Of a stretch of DNA of 64,000 nucleotides, positions 26,719 to 39,351 are shown piece by piece. A model generated the notes under the pieces. The model was not told where the DNA came from and made no database searches. It saw only the letters and a program-made list of their open reading frames with translations. How positions within the stretch are numbered: position 1 is the stretch's first letter; each line of letters starts with the position of its first letter. The stretch comes from Triops longicaudatus. Its lineage: Eukaryota > Arthropoda > Branchiopoda > Notostraca > Triopsidae. The translations under genes were made by a program, and so were the position numbers. The stretch spans positions 62,001-126,000 of the forward strand of contig JAGQDJ010000124.1 in NCBI GenBank assembly GCA_022885665.1, given 5' to 3'.

Positions 26719-26980
26719 AAAAAATACTTGTCACTTATTCTGTACCCTGTTTGCTTTTTCTAGCGAACGTTTTTGTATGTACTCGAGCATGTTTCTTTGC
26801 TGGAAGTGAGTATGTGCATATCCCTATCTCTGGCGTACCTTTTCTATTCCGTGAAAAAAAAAACTGCCTGTTTTGACAACTTTCGGTTATGCAAAAGACG
26901 AGTGCCAAAGGACGACATTCCGTGAAGTAGTTCTCTGTATTCAACTAGATGCAACACATTTAAAAACATTTTCCTTTATA

Positions 26981-26986
26981 AATAAA
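26981..26986 (+). terminator. Candidate polyadenylation signal of the phospholipase A2 gene
   Basis: AATAAA lies about 260 bases after the stop codon at 26718, in AT-rich sequence before the convergent TPC gene. Confidence 0.4.
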
Positions 26987-27118
26987 AAAAATTCGATACA
27001 TTTTACACTGGAAGACATCACGTATTGTATTTCAAATATTATATAGGATTAACTATTCTTACTCTGGCATATGGAGGGAAAGTTATGACTTCACAGTTGG
27101 GAAGGAAGACAAGGGATA

Positions 27119-27124
27119 TTTATT
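27119..27124 (-). terminator. Candidate polyadenylation signal of the TPC gene
   Basis: On the minus strand AATAAA starts four bases after the TPC stop codon (27130-27128). The very short 3'UTR this implies is plausible but unproven. Confidence 0.4.
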
Positions 27125-27127
27125 TGT

Positions 27128-30047
27128 TTAGCTGATGAAAGTGCCGCCCTCGGGATGGTTCCAATAATGAGAATGTAGCGACTGGCGTTCATCTTCTACT
27201 GCGGCTGTTTTGAACCACTCCGCGATTTCTTCACGGTACATAAACGCTTGTAAGATTTCTTTGGTCCGTGGTTGATGACCTACGAAAGTTTGATTTTCTT
27301 GGGAACCGTATTCTTCTGACAAGGAAGAAAAGTTGAACAATTTAAACTTGCGCCAGGCGGTTTTCAGTTTGAAAAAACAAGTGCGCGGATTGGTTTGTTG
27401 GGTTAAGAAATCCAGTTCGTCACATGTGAGTTCCACTTCCTTTTCGACCAGTCTGGTTTCTTTTAAAAAAGCCGTTAATTTACTTAAGCTCTCGTTCAAT
27501 CATAGTTTTTTTTTTTTTTTTTTTTTTTGAAGAAAAGAATTTACCTTCTTCTTTGGACATCTGCGCTTTATACTGGATACGAAACAAAAATCCTTCCAAG
27601 ACAGACGCCACCACGATAGATAAGAAGACCATGGTGAGCAAGTAGAAAAACATAAAAAAGATGCGACACCATTGCGAAACAGTCACAGCATATGCTTCCA
27701 TCAAAATATACCAGTTGTTTACTACAGTGAGCTCAAATAACGTAACGTAGCTCGAAACCAAATCTTGGAAATTATTTAAGTAGTAATAGCCTTGTGTTTT
27801 GTTATTGAATACAAAATTAGCCTCAACGGTAGAATTCCTGAAAAAAAAAATCGAGTGAAGAATGCAATAGAAATTTAAATACAGTTTTGTTTTACTGGCA
27901 GCAGTTGGTCATATCGTAATCCGCAAAGAGTTCCATACCGACGATGGCAAAACTGTAGTACAGGATCAGTAATACCATTCCTGCGCTGATTAAGCGTTCA
28001 GCTAGGATAAAAACGCTTCCAAAAACGTCACGGTAGCGTTTCTTCAGTTTGAAAACGCGTAAAAGCCGTAAGTGCCGTACTACAACTATTGAGTAATAGC
28101 CCGCCGACTCCGCGATTAGACCAATGACAGACGTGAGCGTGACGAAGAAATCAAACAAATTCCAACCCGACTGGAAGTAACGATGTGGCCCGTAAGCCAC
28201 CATTTTTAACATAACTTCAAAGGTGTAAACTAAAAAAAATGTTAATGTTCTATTGCGTCATTCTGAATTCGCAAGTTTCAACAAGCTTACGGCCAATGAA
28301 TACCCAAGATTCCCACGTTGCACCCATCTGCAAAATACCCAAGGAGTGGTGACCGGAAATATCGGCAGTACGGATTAACAACAGCAGACCAGATATCAGA
28401 ATCACTGCACCTGTAATAACACCAAATAAAAGTGATCGTGAGGCATTCTTATTAGAAGCAAATACTAGGACGAAGATCGCATACAGACAATATATTCGAA
28501 GGCGCGGGAGATTGTGAAGGAATTTAGCCCTCGGGCTAATTTGAGAATCGTTTCGGGTACAATGGAAGATCTCTGGAACCAATACGTCGTGTCTGGAGCT
28601 GATTTCCATTTCAGTTCCAGGGCATCGTATATCTCGTAGAATTCCTCGAGAGACAGACCACCCGTCTTCGAAATATTGAGCGTCTTGAAGGTTAAATAAA
28701 CTTCTCGTGTGCCTTTTTAAGTAATTTTGAGAAATAGAAATACAACGGAGATACTCTTTTCGAAGCTTTTCTACTTTTGTTGGGTTGTACGTAGCGCAAA
28801 AGGCCTTTAAAGTGCTGCCACGACACTGAGGTCTTGGAGTTGCGAGAAAGAAGCAGCCTGAAGGCGTGTTGGCAGGCTTTTCGCTTGTGCAGCAACAAGC
28901 GTTTAAACTTTTCCTTCTCGCGGGCTGAGAATGCAGCGTAAACTGCAGCCAACATCTACGTTGCATAGAAAAATTTTGTTTTCTGATAATGCTCACTCGT
29001 CTAAACTTACAAGATTCATGAGGAAGTATAGGACAGTTACTAAATAAGAAACGAAAAAGGCCGCTGACCAGCGGTTCATAGCATAAGAGGGCATCATTAC
29101 ATCCGGGAAACTGTACAACAGGATCCAATTTGAAAGAAGCTTTTTTCATAAAAAATAAACATACTTGGCAGTTGTCAGCAGGATAAATAGAGATATGAAA
29201 CTATCTTGCAATGTGGAGAAGTACGGGTCTCCGGTATCACCAAACAGGTAGAAACCTAGTACCGAATAGAAAAGCATGACAAAGAGCAGCAAACCCAGCA
29301 TGTCTACAGCTGGGGGCAGTGATTGAAGGACTTGTCGCAGATAACGCCGAATACCGCCACAATACCGATTATCGACGAAGAAAATGGGACGAAGTGCTCT
29401 TGTTACTCGAAAATGGGAACTTTGTCGCACTAAGACAACGAGCGCTTCAATAAACATTATTAACAGCGTAAGAGCCTGAAAAGGGGGATAGTTAAAAGTT
29501 ATTTTAAATTCAAGCACAGAATTACGGGCTACTACAAACTTTGACTACGGTGCGAGGGTGTTTTACAAAGGTCCTAAAGCCGATCCACTTGTATTTCATA
29601 ATTAATTCTACGGCGACAACGAATAAGGCAGTTAATTCAATACTGGCATGGATGCCCACTGGAAGCTAAAAAACAGATCAGATACTTACATTATTTTATT
29701 ATGTTTTCTTAAATTTGATTTTACCTGAAAAAGTAGGTTCGCAGGCTTCTCCACGAACGCTAATAAAAGCAACAGGAGTGAGAATACGAAATCGAGACTA
29801 TAATACCAGTGGTTGTGAACCAACAGGTAAACTGGCAGAGCTTCGTGACTTCGGGGATGGGAATTAAATTTATCATTGTTAGCCCCTTCTTCGATAAAAA
29901 TGGCTGCTTCACGGTAATTTAATTCCCAGCTTTTCGCAATTTGTTCCGATGGTATAAGGTCAGATAAAGTAGTGAGTTCGGTAAGAACAGGAGCTGGGCC
30001 ACCACAAGAACGACGAGCCGTGTTTCCTACTTGGAGTGGTGGATCGT
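27128..30047 (-). CDS. TPCN1: Two-pore channel, TPC1-like endolysosomal cation channel
   Basis: Ten exons join in frame: 30047-29725, 29665-29540, 29475-29165, 29110-29011, 28955-28755, 28683-28485, 28410-28291, 28229-27896, 27837-27545 and 27459-27128, about 780 residues. A short first exon (phase 1) is missing from this call; a possible one begins at ATG 30461 (MDYSS). The protein has two six-helix domains. Domain I shows EAAIFIEEGANNDKF, the S4 RVTRALRPIFFVDNR and pore TTANFPDVMMPSY. The linker has EEFYEIYDALELKWK. Domain II shows SGWNLFDFFVT, S4 HLRLLRVFKLKKRYRDV and pore FELTVVNNWYILME. TPCs release Na+/Ca2+ from endosomes and lysosomes in response to PI(3,5)P2, with NAADP-linked signalling. 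The C-terminus (PRTKE...YREEIAEWF) is TPC1-like. Confidence 0.94.
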
Positions 30048-31265
30048 CTACGCATAGAAATAATAATAATAAATAAATTAAAAAATAAATGATCGCATAC
30101 ATACACCACTGTTTCGCAATAGTGGGTTAATTACCCCAAATTGGGTAATAGTAGGTGATATCTGGGTAATGAACATCACTCGTAGAAAAATCGAAATTAC
30201 AATATCTTAGAATTCAGTGTTTTGAAGATCTGCAGTCCATAAAATTAAAATGCACAAACAGTTGGTCTTAAATCATTAAATTAATGGTTACTAATCACTT
30301 AATTCACCACTTTTATTTTTAAATCAAACTTATGTCTGTTCTATGAGTGTTATTTTTTTGCTTCCGTGTAAAATTTAGTAATAATGGGCAACGGAAGTCT
30401 TTATTATTGGAGATTTCGGGGTAACGGCTGGAAACAACTGAGGAGCACTGGAATAATCCATGGTAGTACTATAATCAATAAAAATACGAAGTTTGGAAAA
30501 TAAACTGTCAGTTCGACTCGACAAGTGGTAGTCAGACTCATTTTGTTGCATTTAACTTCCCATTCAAAACATTTCCCCTACAACGCATCATTAACGTAAA
30601 GTGAAGCTGTCCTGGACATTTAAAGTAACGGACAAGCTAGGGAGTGTCCGCTATTCTGAACATGGACTGTACAGCTTGATTATGTGTAAGAATTCACCTT
30701 TACTTTCCCGGGTAATAGGTAGGGATTTGGGAAAAGCCTTCCCAGAGGTCTGCGTGAGCTCGGCCATTCTTCATTATTTGTTTTTGTTTACGCCTACAAA
30801 ATATTTGTTGATCATGTCGACAACCTTGCAGTTTCTCAAAATTCTTAAATAAGAGATTCTTAGCATATTTATATATTCTACACTTGGAGAAATTTTTTAG
30901 GTATCTAATGTTAAAAATATGATTTACGGTAGTGTACACATTATTGATTCGGCAACGTCGTATTCTTTCATCCCGGCCCGAGGAATAACAGTGAGTGTGT
31001 TCTTTACATTTTTTTAAAGAATCCGTAATTATCTGTTTTAGTTAAAATCATCTGCCTTGAAAAGTTGTCGTAAACCGTTCCTGATGTAATTCTGCGTATT
31101 AAAATGTCTTAAATTTGTGTCCTGTGCTGTTAATTTCTTAGTTTATGTGGATCATGTTTATGATGCTCACATTGTGTTTCGTTATGTGAGCCTAATGTGT
31201 GCACGCGCGAGTGAAATGAAAGTATGTGTGAGGATAAACACTTAATTTTTTTGTGTCTTTCAGAA
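30048..31265. other. Divergent region between TPC and ribosomal protein eL6
   Basis: The two genes face away from each other. The region should contain the missing TPC first exon, both promoters and a 5'UTR intron of eL6, whose acceptor (TGTCTTTCAG, ending at 31263) lies three bases before the ATG. The ORF that runs through that acceptor from 31224 is therefore probably not translated. Confidence 0.5.
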
Positions 31266-32254
31266 ATGGCCGACACTAAGAAACAAGCTGCCGCGAAGAA
31301 ACCTGCAGCTCAGGCTGTTAAAAAACCCGCTGCCACTAAAGAGCCAGCACCTACCCTTGCCGCTGGAAAGTACACCTTTTCTAAGGCTGAAGCAGCGCGT
31401 AACTTGTTGAAAAACAAGAGCGTCCAGTCGCCTAGGCGACGTCTTGTAAGGGCTGGCAAGGTAATTACGTTTTTATAATTAATTATAAACGTAACTAAAT
31501 AAACCAATGTGACCGTGTAGGCCGCTAAGGCTAAGCCCCTTTACGTTGAGAAGCCCATTGGTGGACCTAAAAACGGAGGCAAACGTATTGTGCGCACCAA
31601 GAAATACCCTGCTAACTACCCCGTTAAGACCCAGTAAGCCCTTTCATACTTCGCGAGATTGTATGTTTCTTTATTATCGTGTTTTTCTTCAGCGGCAAGA
31701 CTCGTGCTAAGCGCACCAAGGTCCGCAACGCTCCCCGCGTGCGCCCCAGCTTGCAGCCCGGCACTGTCCTCATCCTTTTGGCTGGTGTTCACCGTGGCAA
31801 GCGTGTTGTGCTCTTGAAATCTTTGAAATCCGGACTTTTGTTGGTCACTGGCCCTTTCAAGATTAACCGATGCCCCTTGCGTCGTATCCACCAGCAATAC
31901 GCGATTGCTACTTCTACCCGCTTGGACATCAGCAAGGTTTCCGTGGGCGAACACATCAATGACACCTATTTCCGCAGATTGCGTGTCAAGCGCGCCAAAA
32001 AAGCCGAGGGTGATATCTTCGCCTCCAAGAAGAAGGTAATGCAGACGGTTTTCAAACATAGAGGTTCAAACACGTATGTTCTTTTAATTTAGGAATACAC
32101 TCCTACGGAACAACGCAAAGCTGACCAGGTTGCCGTTGACAAGGCTCTTTTGGAAGTTATCAAGGCTCACCCCGATAGGAAGTACTTGGTTTCCTATTTG
32201 CGAACGCCTTTTGGCCTCAAGACTGGACAGTACCCTCATCTGATGAAATTCTAA
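31266..32254 (+). CDS. RPL6: Large-subunit ribosomal protein eL6
   Basis: Four exons, 31266-31460, 31521-31633, 31693-32035 and 32093-32254, join in frame to 270 residues. The protein is a component of the cytosolic 60S ribosomal subunit. The N-terminus is an Ala/Lys/Pro-rich tail (MADTKKQAAAKKPAAQ), as in other animals. The globular part carries PGTVLILLAGVHRGKRVV, LLLVTGPFKINRCPLRRI, QQYAIATSTRLDIS and YFRRLRVKRAKK, and ends SYLRTPFGLKTGQYPHLMKF, close to vertebrate RPL6. The three coding introns are 57-60 nt, too short to host a snoRNA. Codon choice is C-rich at third positions compared with neighbouring genes, as expected for high expression. Confidence 0.97.
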
Positions 32255-33448
32255 AAAACATGTTATGGGGAGTTGAGTCTTTTCATGCAGTCAATACATC
32301 ATGGCTGTAAATTTCATTGTCTCCTTATTAACCGGTAGACATCAATATTTCTTGTGTGTAACAGGAAGAACCATTGTCCCAAGCACTCGGGTCAATCAGT
32401 CCGGCGCATTCTCCTAATGGACATCAATGCTAAATGTAATCAGCTTAAACAGTGCAATTCAAAGTTATGACCGTACAATTCGTGACCTTTTTAATTAGTA
32501 TTGCCAGAATATAAATGAAAAGCAAGGCTTGGGTCTGCATTTAGAACTTGCAACATATTAGTTCATATTAGCACCCAGCACTCCATTCATTAGAAAACTT
32601 TTTTTTTTTTTTTTGAGGTCTTCACCAGTGTAGGCCGACGCCTAATGTTGGTCAGATATCTTACAGGCTTTTTGCAACGTCACTGGTTTAGTTTAAAACT
32701 GTACAAAGGACACAACTTACGTTCTGCACCTATTAGAATAATTCTTCAGGGCCAAAAGCGATTTAGTTCGTTTTTCAGGTGTACTTTAAAATGTACTTTT
32801 GCACAGAGGCGGCTTTTTATTGGGTACAATTGCATTGCGATCCAACTTGTTACAATTCTGAAGTAGGGTATACTATAGTAGTTTACACTACCTTAACTAG
32901 TGTAAAGTTCGGGTTTGTTCTCCCTGAAGTCAGTCGTCTTTCACTCTCTTCCTAAAAACTGAAGTGCAGTCAAAGTGTAGGGTCTCCAGCAAATTATCTA
33001 ACAAGAAAAATGCTAGAAACCACCAAGTTACTTAGTAACCACTGACTTAGTAAATGTCTTATGAATCTAAAATTGTATCTGACCAGTATGTAAGGTAACA
33101 TCAGGATGACTAATTCTGTTTTTCTGCGTTATTTTTTTTAGAATTACCTCAAGAAAACTCAAGTAAAAAAAAAAAGTATTCTAACGTATTAGAAATTACT
33201 GACCTACATATGACGGTCCTGACGCGTTGTTAAAGGATGAAATACTAGTTCGAGCTATCTGAAATTAGTCTCTTATTCCAAATGTGTGAATTCCGGGCCA
33301 TTTTCCGCTTTCCGCCTGGCCGTTTTTGCTTTTATTAGAGCCGTATTTTATGTTTTTAATATTCTATTATGGTGTCGCTTGCACATGATAAGGTCGACAA
33401 ACACTACTAAACGATTTTCAAGCAGTTGAATTTCAAATTTAAAGGAAT
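32255..33448. other. Intergenic, eL6 3' side
   Basis: No gene supported. A fragment near 32620-32650 (ccagtgtaggccgacgcct) resembles 35028-35050 (ccagtataggccgaggcct), hinting at another low-copy interspersed repeat, but the match is short. Confidence 0.35.
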
Positions 33449-33454
33449 TTATTT
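33449..33454 (-). terminator. Candidate polyadenylation signal of the K2P channel gene
   Basis: AATAAA on the minus strand about 70 bases after the double stop (TAG TAG) of the K2P gene, followed by AT-rich sequence. Confidence 0.5.
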
Positions 33455-33523
33455 GTAGTGGGAACCACGCACTTCAAAGACGAGAACTTAACCATAAAAA
33501 TTTTTTTTACAAAAAAGGAACTA

Positions 33524-36500
33524 CTACTCAACCTCGTCTTCGTCTTCTTTAATTATACCTAACCGCTTAGCCACAGACTTGACGGAATTGGTCACTTCGA
33601 ACTGAACCAAATTAAAGGACATGGCTAGTAAGGCAATGCCGAAGAGCAAATACAAGGAACACAGGGCAATACTGACTTCAACGTTTTCTTTTACATTTTG
33701 GGCTGGCACAAAATCACCAAAGCCGATGGTAGTCAAAGTAATAAAGCAAAAATACGCGGAGTCTAAAAATGACCATTGCTCCCACCCAGAAAAAAGGAAC
33801 GCACCTCCGAAAATGTAACTGACAACTAGCAAAATACTCAACCAAATTGGTACTGGGCGGTTGTGGTGGCTTTCTACGGGGTATTCGTCATCGGAGAAAT
33901 CGTAGTCGTAATCTCCGTAGCCGTAATCGTCATCTTCTTCTTCATCCAATCTTCCTAACCGTGTTGGCGACATGGCTTTGTTATTGTAACGGCTACTGCC
34001 GCGCTCGAGAGCCTCATGACTTGATTGGTCAGCCACTTGTCCACCCCGATTACCCCTTCGCTCTCGCTCTCGTGGTCGGCCACGTGGTCTTTCATTGAGT
34101 TCCTCCTCTACGTCCAGGTCATGTGAGTCGGCATTGGGTTCTCGTCTTCGTGAATTAAATGGCCTCTCTTTCTCATGTTGGATGGAAGAATTGCCCGTCA
34201 CGAGCTGAGTGTCATGATCCTCTTCTGCGTACTTGTTGAAAAACGCATCGGAGTCGGGGATGTGCTTCACGCTAGCAGAGCCCAAGCCTGAATCGCTTGT
34301 AGCACATGACGCTTTCGATCGATTCGAACCTTTTGATTTAGGAAGCGTTCTACTTCCGTTGTTATGCTGTGACGCGCGGCCACGTTGCAGACGTGTACCC
34401 ATTTCTAATTCTGGATCATTTTCCTCGTAATATCTGAAAAAATAACATAATTTAGTAATTTCGAGTTTACGAGACATAAGTTAGATATAGTACCATACCT
34501 AACATCCATATCGGACGCTGAATTAGAAGAGCGCGATAAGGCACTGTCCGAGAGAGCAGAATCAGCTGATCTTTGTGATAGTCTTTGTGAACGTCTTAAT
34601 GAGGTGCCTCTAGTTCTCGAAGACTCTCTTGACGTGGAAAATGTTAATGTTTAATAACTAAGAGCCCGTGGTCCTTTACCTTCCTCTCGTTGCAGAGCGC
34701 ATTGTTCGAGTTCTTCGTAACCTGCCCCTGTTTTTCGGTTCTCGAGTGCAGACATAACAACAGACTTTCCAGTACAGAAAACGAAATGAATGTGCCATGG
34801 CATCGCCGATGTTTGCTAGGCATAGAAGCATTAAAGGGATCCCCAAAATGGCGTAAAAAATCGTCACCACCTTTCCCCATTGTGTCTTAGGTGCGATATG
34901 GCCGTATCCTGTCAAGTGTGAAAATATTATGAGTTTCTTTTCTTACGTCAAACTGTAGTCGAATTTTTTATACCGTTATGTCCATAGTATGAGTATTCAG
35001 TAATGATTGCATTTTTTTTTATTGTATACCAGTATAGGCCGAGGCCTGTTACTGTGCAAATTAACTTAAAAGCCCTCTGCACAAAACAGCTTTGCACATA
35101 GGCTACTTCCCTGCACATAGTGAAACGAAATTCGTATCAGTAACTTCCTCTCATATTTGTATTTTAGTATATGTTGTTGTATGTTCTTCGTCGAGGCTTA
35201 TATGGATAACTATGTTTCAATGAATGACGAGACCTAAAGAAATGATCTTGCTGTTAGCCACTTGCTTGTTACAATGTAATCTTTACACTGTGCTAAAGGT
35301 TACCCGGAATTACTGAAATTTCGGTTTATTTATGCGGAACTTCGTTGCCAGACAAATCGCTTGGCTTAATTTTGAACCGATTAATTATTCCTCCATAATC
35401 TTGTACACCAGAAAATATAATGACGCTAGAGAAATGAGTAACGTCTTATACGTAGTGGAATCCTATTGCTGGAGGCGAAGTGGTGGACGGAAGGAAATTC
35501 TGGAAGTAGAGGAAGGATTTGACAGTTGACACTACGGGCAAATCGTACAAAAATCATAACTAATGAACTACAAATATTTCAAACCGGAAAAAGTACACAC
35601 TTAGTCGGTACATCGAAGTACAAACAAGGAAAGTTTCGTCTAAAAAGACTACAGCATACACGATAAAAAATGAAAACTTAATTAGTAGCAATTTTTGTGT
35701 GTGATAGGGGTCCTGATAATTTCGTTGTACTGCTCAACGTATCCGTCAAGAAATTAAGAAAAAACGCTGTATGTGTGGAGGAGAAGCTGGAGGTTAACCC
35801 TTCCAAAGACGCGCTACAAATTTACTCTACTGATTTTGTACGAGACTTTAGAACTCCAAAGTGATAGTTTAGTGCGCTTTGGACTGAGCCATTTCTACCA
35901 TGAGGTGAAACCGAATTGGCATTGCTAGAAAGTTTCCAGTATCGACAGGGATGTAACTATAAGTTTTTGTTTTATTTCGGTAATGTTTTAACTTCGTATT
36001 TCAGTGATATATTAACTTAGTAATGCATTTTTTTACAAGAGATCAATAGACTAGTCTCCTTATGCAAAACATACGGCCATTTTGCCCCACACCCTAGTCC
36101 AAATTGTGTAGCCAGCATTTTATGTTGCACACTAGGAGGTCGATCTAGTTTTCGTGGTCGTCTGGACTTGTTTTTCGTCCTTTCGAAACGCACAATATCT
36201 CGTTTGATAGCAGGGATACTAGTGCATCGAATGCGTATAACTTTGGCTTGACATTTTGTCTGCGCGTGAAGAAAAAAAAATCAAAAGTAGAAAGTGCCCA
36301 GATTGTCTCATTCCTCCTCTAATGGTCACCGCTTATTCCCTTTTATGAGTGAATAAGGCTTATACGAAAAAAAAAACACTTCACGTCGATTTTACTAGCA
36401 CCAACAATGCGACAAACACAACTAACTTATACCTAAGATTTGCCCCAAAGATTTTTTTTTTATTTCAGGAAGAAAGTTTTTTTTCCTGGCCAAATGTAGC

Positions 36501-37299
36501 AATAATTTTCACTCTTGTCGCTCTATCGTAATCTTTAAGCTCTTCGACATTTTCCAAAGAAATGTATGAAATTTGGTATGTTTTGACGATTTTCCAAAAA
36601 CTGATTTATACAAATGGCTCTAAATGTTACAATACTGGAAATATGAGAAATGAAGAACGCGGCTTTTATTTCTCAACACAAGATTTAATTGTTTATCAAA
36701 GATTCCAAGTGCATTTTGAATGTCGACTTGACCTTTTAGCCTTTATATTAAACCGTGTAGGCTTTCACACAAATTTACTCTGGTTGATTATGAGCTGTGT
36801 CAAGATTTCGTTGTTGGGCCAAATTTGGGGTCAAGATTGTCATACTTTGAACTTACAGAGCTATTTACAGACGTAGTGTTGTCCAACAGTATTAGAACAA
36901 ACCTATCTTTACGAAAGGAAATAAACTTCGTACTGGGAGTCTAAGTCATTCATTGCTTTTCTTAAAAGTTAAGGTTTACCCCCTAATATTTGTTTGCTTT
37001 TAAGTTGTAAACAACTGCGAAATAATCCACGTTATTCTTTTATCACGGTATGTTCAATATAAGCACAAACTTCTACAAAGGACAACCGCTTTTGTTCGAT
37101 GTAGGGTAGGGTCGATATAGGCCCCTTTACCAAATTTAGGGCTCCTACTGTACTTCTTTAATTTTCCCCCACTAAAGTTATTACTTACGATATCATGCCA
37201 AGTAAGGACCGTATTTAGGGTGGTTAGTGGGGGTTTAACCCCCCCAGCCCCGTCATGTTGACTTTGTAATGAGGAAGATAGGTAAACGCCAAATGTCCA

Positions 37300-37380
<81 letters not shown>

Positions 37381-38811
37381 AAGAAGAAGAAGAAGAAGAA
37401 GAAGAAGAAGAAGAAGAAGAAGAAGAAGAAGAAGAAGAAGAAGAAGAAGAAGAAGAAGAATAAGGTAAAGAAGAAGATTACAAATTTCCCCTCCCCCCGT
37501 ACCAAATCCTGATGCCAAGGAATGCGTTTTCAATGTGAAAAAGAGAGTTTCCTTCGAATCGTGGCTTCGTTAATTTACAAAATGGATTTTTTTGTGTGTG
37601 TTTTCTGCGAATTGCAAATCGTAAAGTTTTTCGGAATAACTACATTTTCCATTTTTTCCCCAGTCCAATTCTGGAAATACTTACATTGCAGATATGCAAG
37701 ACGTTATTGAGTGTAGGGATCTCGAGAAAGTTCGTAACTTTGAACTAGACCAGAAAGCTAAAATGTTGAGTTCAATTGTGAAAATAAACTAAGCAAGACA
37801 CACGGCTACCAAAATTAATAGTTTTCCTAGTTTCTTACCAATCTTTAGTGAAAGTTTTTTGTAGTAAATAACACCTTCAAAGTAAACCAACCTGTATAAT
37901 TGACTTAAGAAGGCAATGCTTACGCCCACCTATGAAAAAAGAAGCAAGATTCTGAGAAAGCTCTCGGTTCTATGTTTATAATGAACGCTAAGCTTCGCCA
38001 TTAAAAACGTTTCGTAGAGTATTGAATTGTGGTTGGGAAAGTGTCCTCAATATCTCCTCATGTACACGATACTTAGCGCTCTTTAGCTCCACTTTTGGCC
38101 TTTGGAATTCGAGAGATTTCTTCACATTGTTTTGGAGACATCTTATGACCGTCTAACGTATCGCAGAATATTTAATGGAATATATCGGATCGGATTGCCA
38201 AATATTGGCACATATGTCTTCCGTACATTCATATACGTCGATCTCTCTCGAATCCGCGATACCTTTCGGATAATAATGGTTTCCGCTATTGATAAATGCC
38301 CTTCGTACGTTGACTAGTTTCTGGCAACGTGATTAGGCCTCTTTATTTTTTTCTGAAACGCAAGCCTCATAAAAACTGAGTCGTTTCCATCAGATAACGC
38401 GTTACCTATGGTGGTGATTAGAATAATGGAGTAGAATAGTGCGCCAGCAAACGTCCACTGCACTTCCTCCATGTTTTCACTTCCATCCCATCCTTTCTTT
38501 TTCATGGATTCAATCAAAGTAACTTCAAAATCCTGCAGAGTATGTAAAGCTTCAGTGGTCCACAGCTCTTCATGTAGGATACTCATATTGGTCGTCAGTT
38601 GCCATAATTTGTCCGTAACTCCTTCTCGAATCTTTCGCATCTGACGTTTCACTTGACGTTCATGATCGGCTTCGAGAGCTTCAAATGTAAACGCGCCCAT
38701 GATGCAGTAGCCCACAACCAGTGACACTAAACCGATATGTGAGACAAGGAAAGTGGCAATATTCCGCAAGTAAAACAAACACTTGCTCGATTTTCTTTCC
38801 GTTTCCGCCAT
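33524..38811 (-). CDS. Two-pore-domain (K2P) potassium channel with long cytosolic loop
   Basis: Four exons, 38811-38406, 34908-34680, 34627-34499 and 34433-33524, join in frame to 557 residues. Both selectivity filters are intact: TTIGYGHIAP after the first pore helix (codon for Gly split across intron 1) and TTIGFGDFVP in the second. M1 is HIGLVSLVVGYCIMGAFTFEALE; the extracellular cap follows. M2 is GKVVTIFYAILGIPLMLLCLANIG. The loop between M2 and M3 is about 250 residues, with basic Ser-rich stretches (LRRSQRLSQRS, possible phosphorylation or 14-3-3 sites), RGRPRERERR and a very acidic DEEEDDDYGYGDYDYDFSDD just before M3. This layout recalls TRESK-like and other invertebrate K2P channels; the exact subfamily is unresolved. 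The channel would carry background K+ current at the plasma membrane. Intron 1 is 3.5 kb and repeat-bearing. Confidence 0.93.
37206..37516. repeat. Element B copy 2 with internal (AAT)n(AAG)n microsatellite, in K2P intron 1
   Basis: The left part (37206-37300) matches the reverse complement of the right half of copy 1, and the right part (about 37490-37516) resembles its left end. Between them is a pure (AAT)n then (AAG)n tract at about 37299-37476, where copy 1 has only a short T-run. The microsatellite thus appears to have grown inside a transposable element copy. Confidence 0.6.
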
Positions 38812-39351
38812 TTCCTTCTAAACACCACTCCGCTCGCTGCTTAACACCAGCACCACTTATAAAGTTGTTCAAGCGTTCTATCTTTCGATGCTCACCATGG
38901 ATGTTGAAAATTCTGAAGCACCAATCCACTTGGCGAGCTCCTTGAGACCACAATGCCGAGCCAAAACCCGAGAAGAAGACTAGAAAAACTGTTGACTCCT
39001 TTATACACAGTCCAACCTTTACGCGTTTATAAATACTCAACGAGACGCTCGTTCTTGCTTGTCTGGGATGATCCCAAATTGCGTTCAACTCGCCCCCCTC
39101 CTCGTTCCAAAATAAAACCCTTAACGCTCTCAAACTCTCTCGCACCTGGAACTTTTTTCTGTCTGGTGTCAGTGAAACAATTCAAACATTCATGTTTTCA
39201 AAACTGTGTATTTCTTGTCAGCAAGAAAAGGCGTTGTTAACTAATAACTATAATTTTAAAAACATCCACGAGTAAAATTACTCGTACAAAATTTTCCCAG
39301 TAAGACCTTTTTTTACAGTGTAACAGCGTAGAAAAATCAACATAAGCACCT
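38812..39351. other. Intergenic, K2P promoter side and GGT 3' side
   Basis: No gene is supported. Both neighbours are on the minus strand: the K2P promoter should lie just above 38811 and the gamma-glutamyltransferase 3'UTR just below 39352. Confidence 0.4.

Noticed and set aside
28740..28800. Suspected frameshift in the TPC linker (frame changes between LLRY and LRKEYL)
   Set aside because: A normal intron 28754-28684 in phase 0 explains the change: ...KASKR joins TLNISKTGG with family-like sequence, so no frameshift is needed.
31224..31265. N-terminal extension of eL6 (MCEDKHLIF...)
   Set aside because: It crosses a strong splice acceptor three bases before the MADTKK start, so it is intronic; eL6 proteins do not have such an extension.
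32600..35060. Short similar fragments near 32630 and 35030 (ccagt.taggccga.gcct)
   Set aside because: Only about 20 bases match well; too little to call a repeat family.
37054..37533. Poly-leucine/poly-isoleucine and poly-phenylalanine ORFs
   Set aside because: They are translations of the (AAT)n(AAG)n microsatellite within element B.
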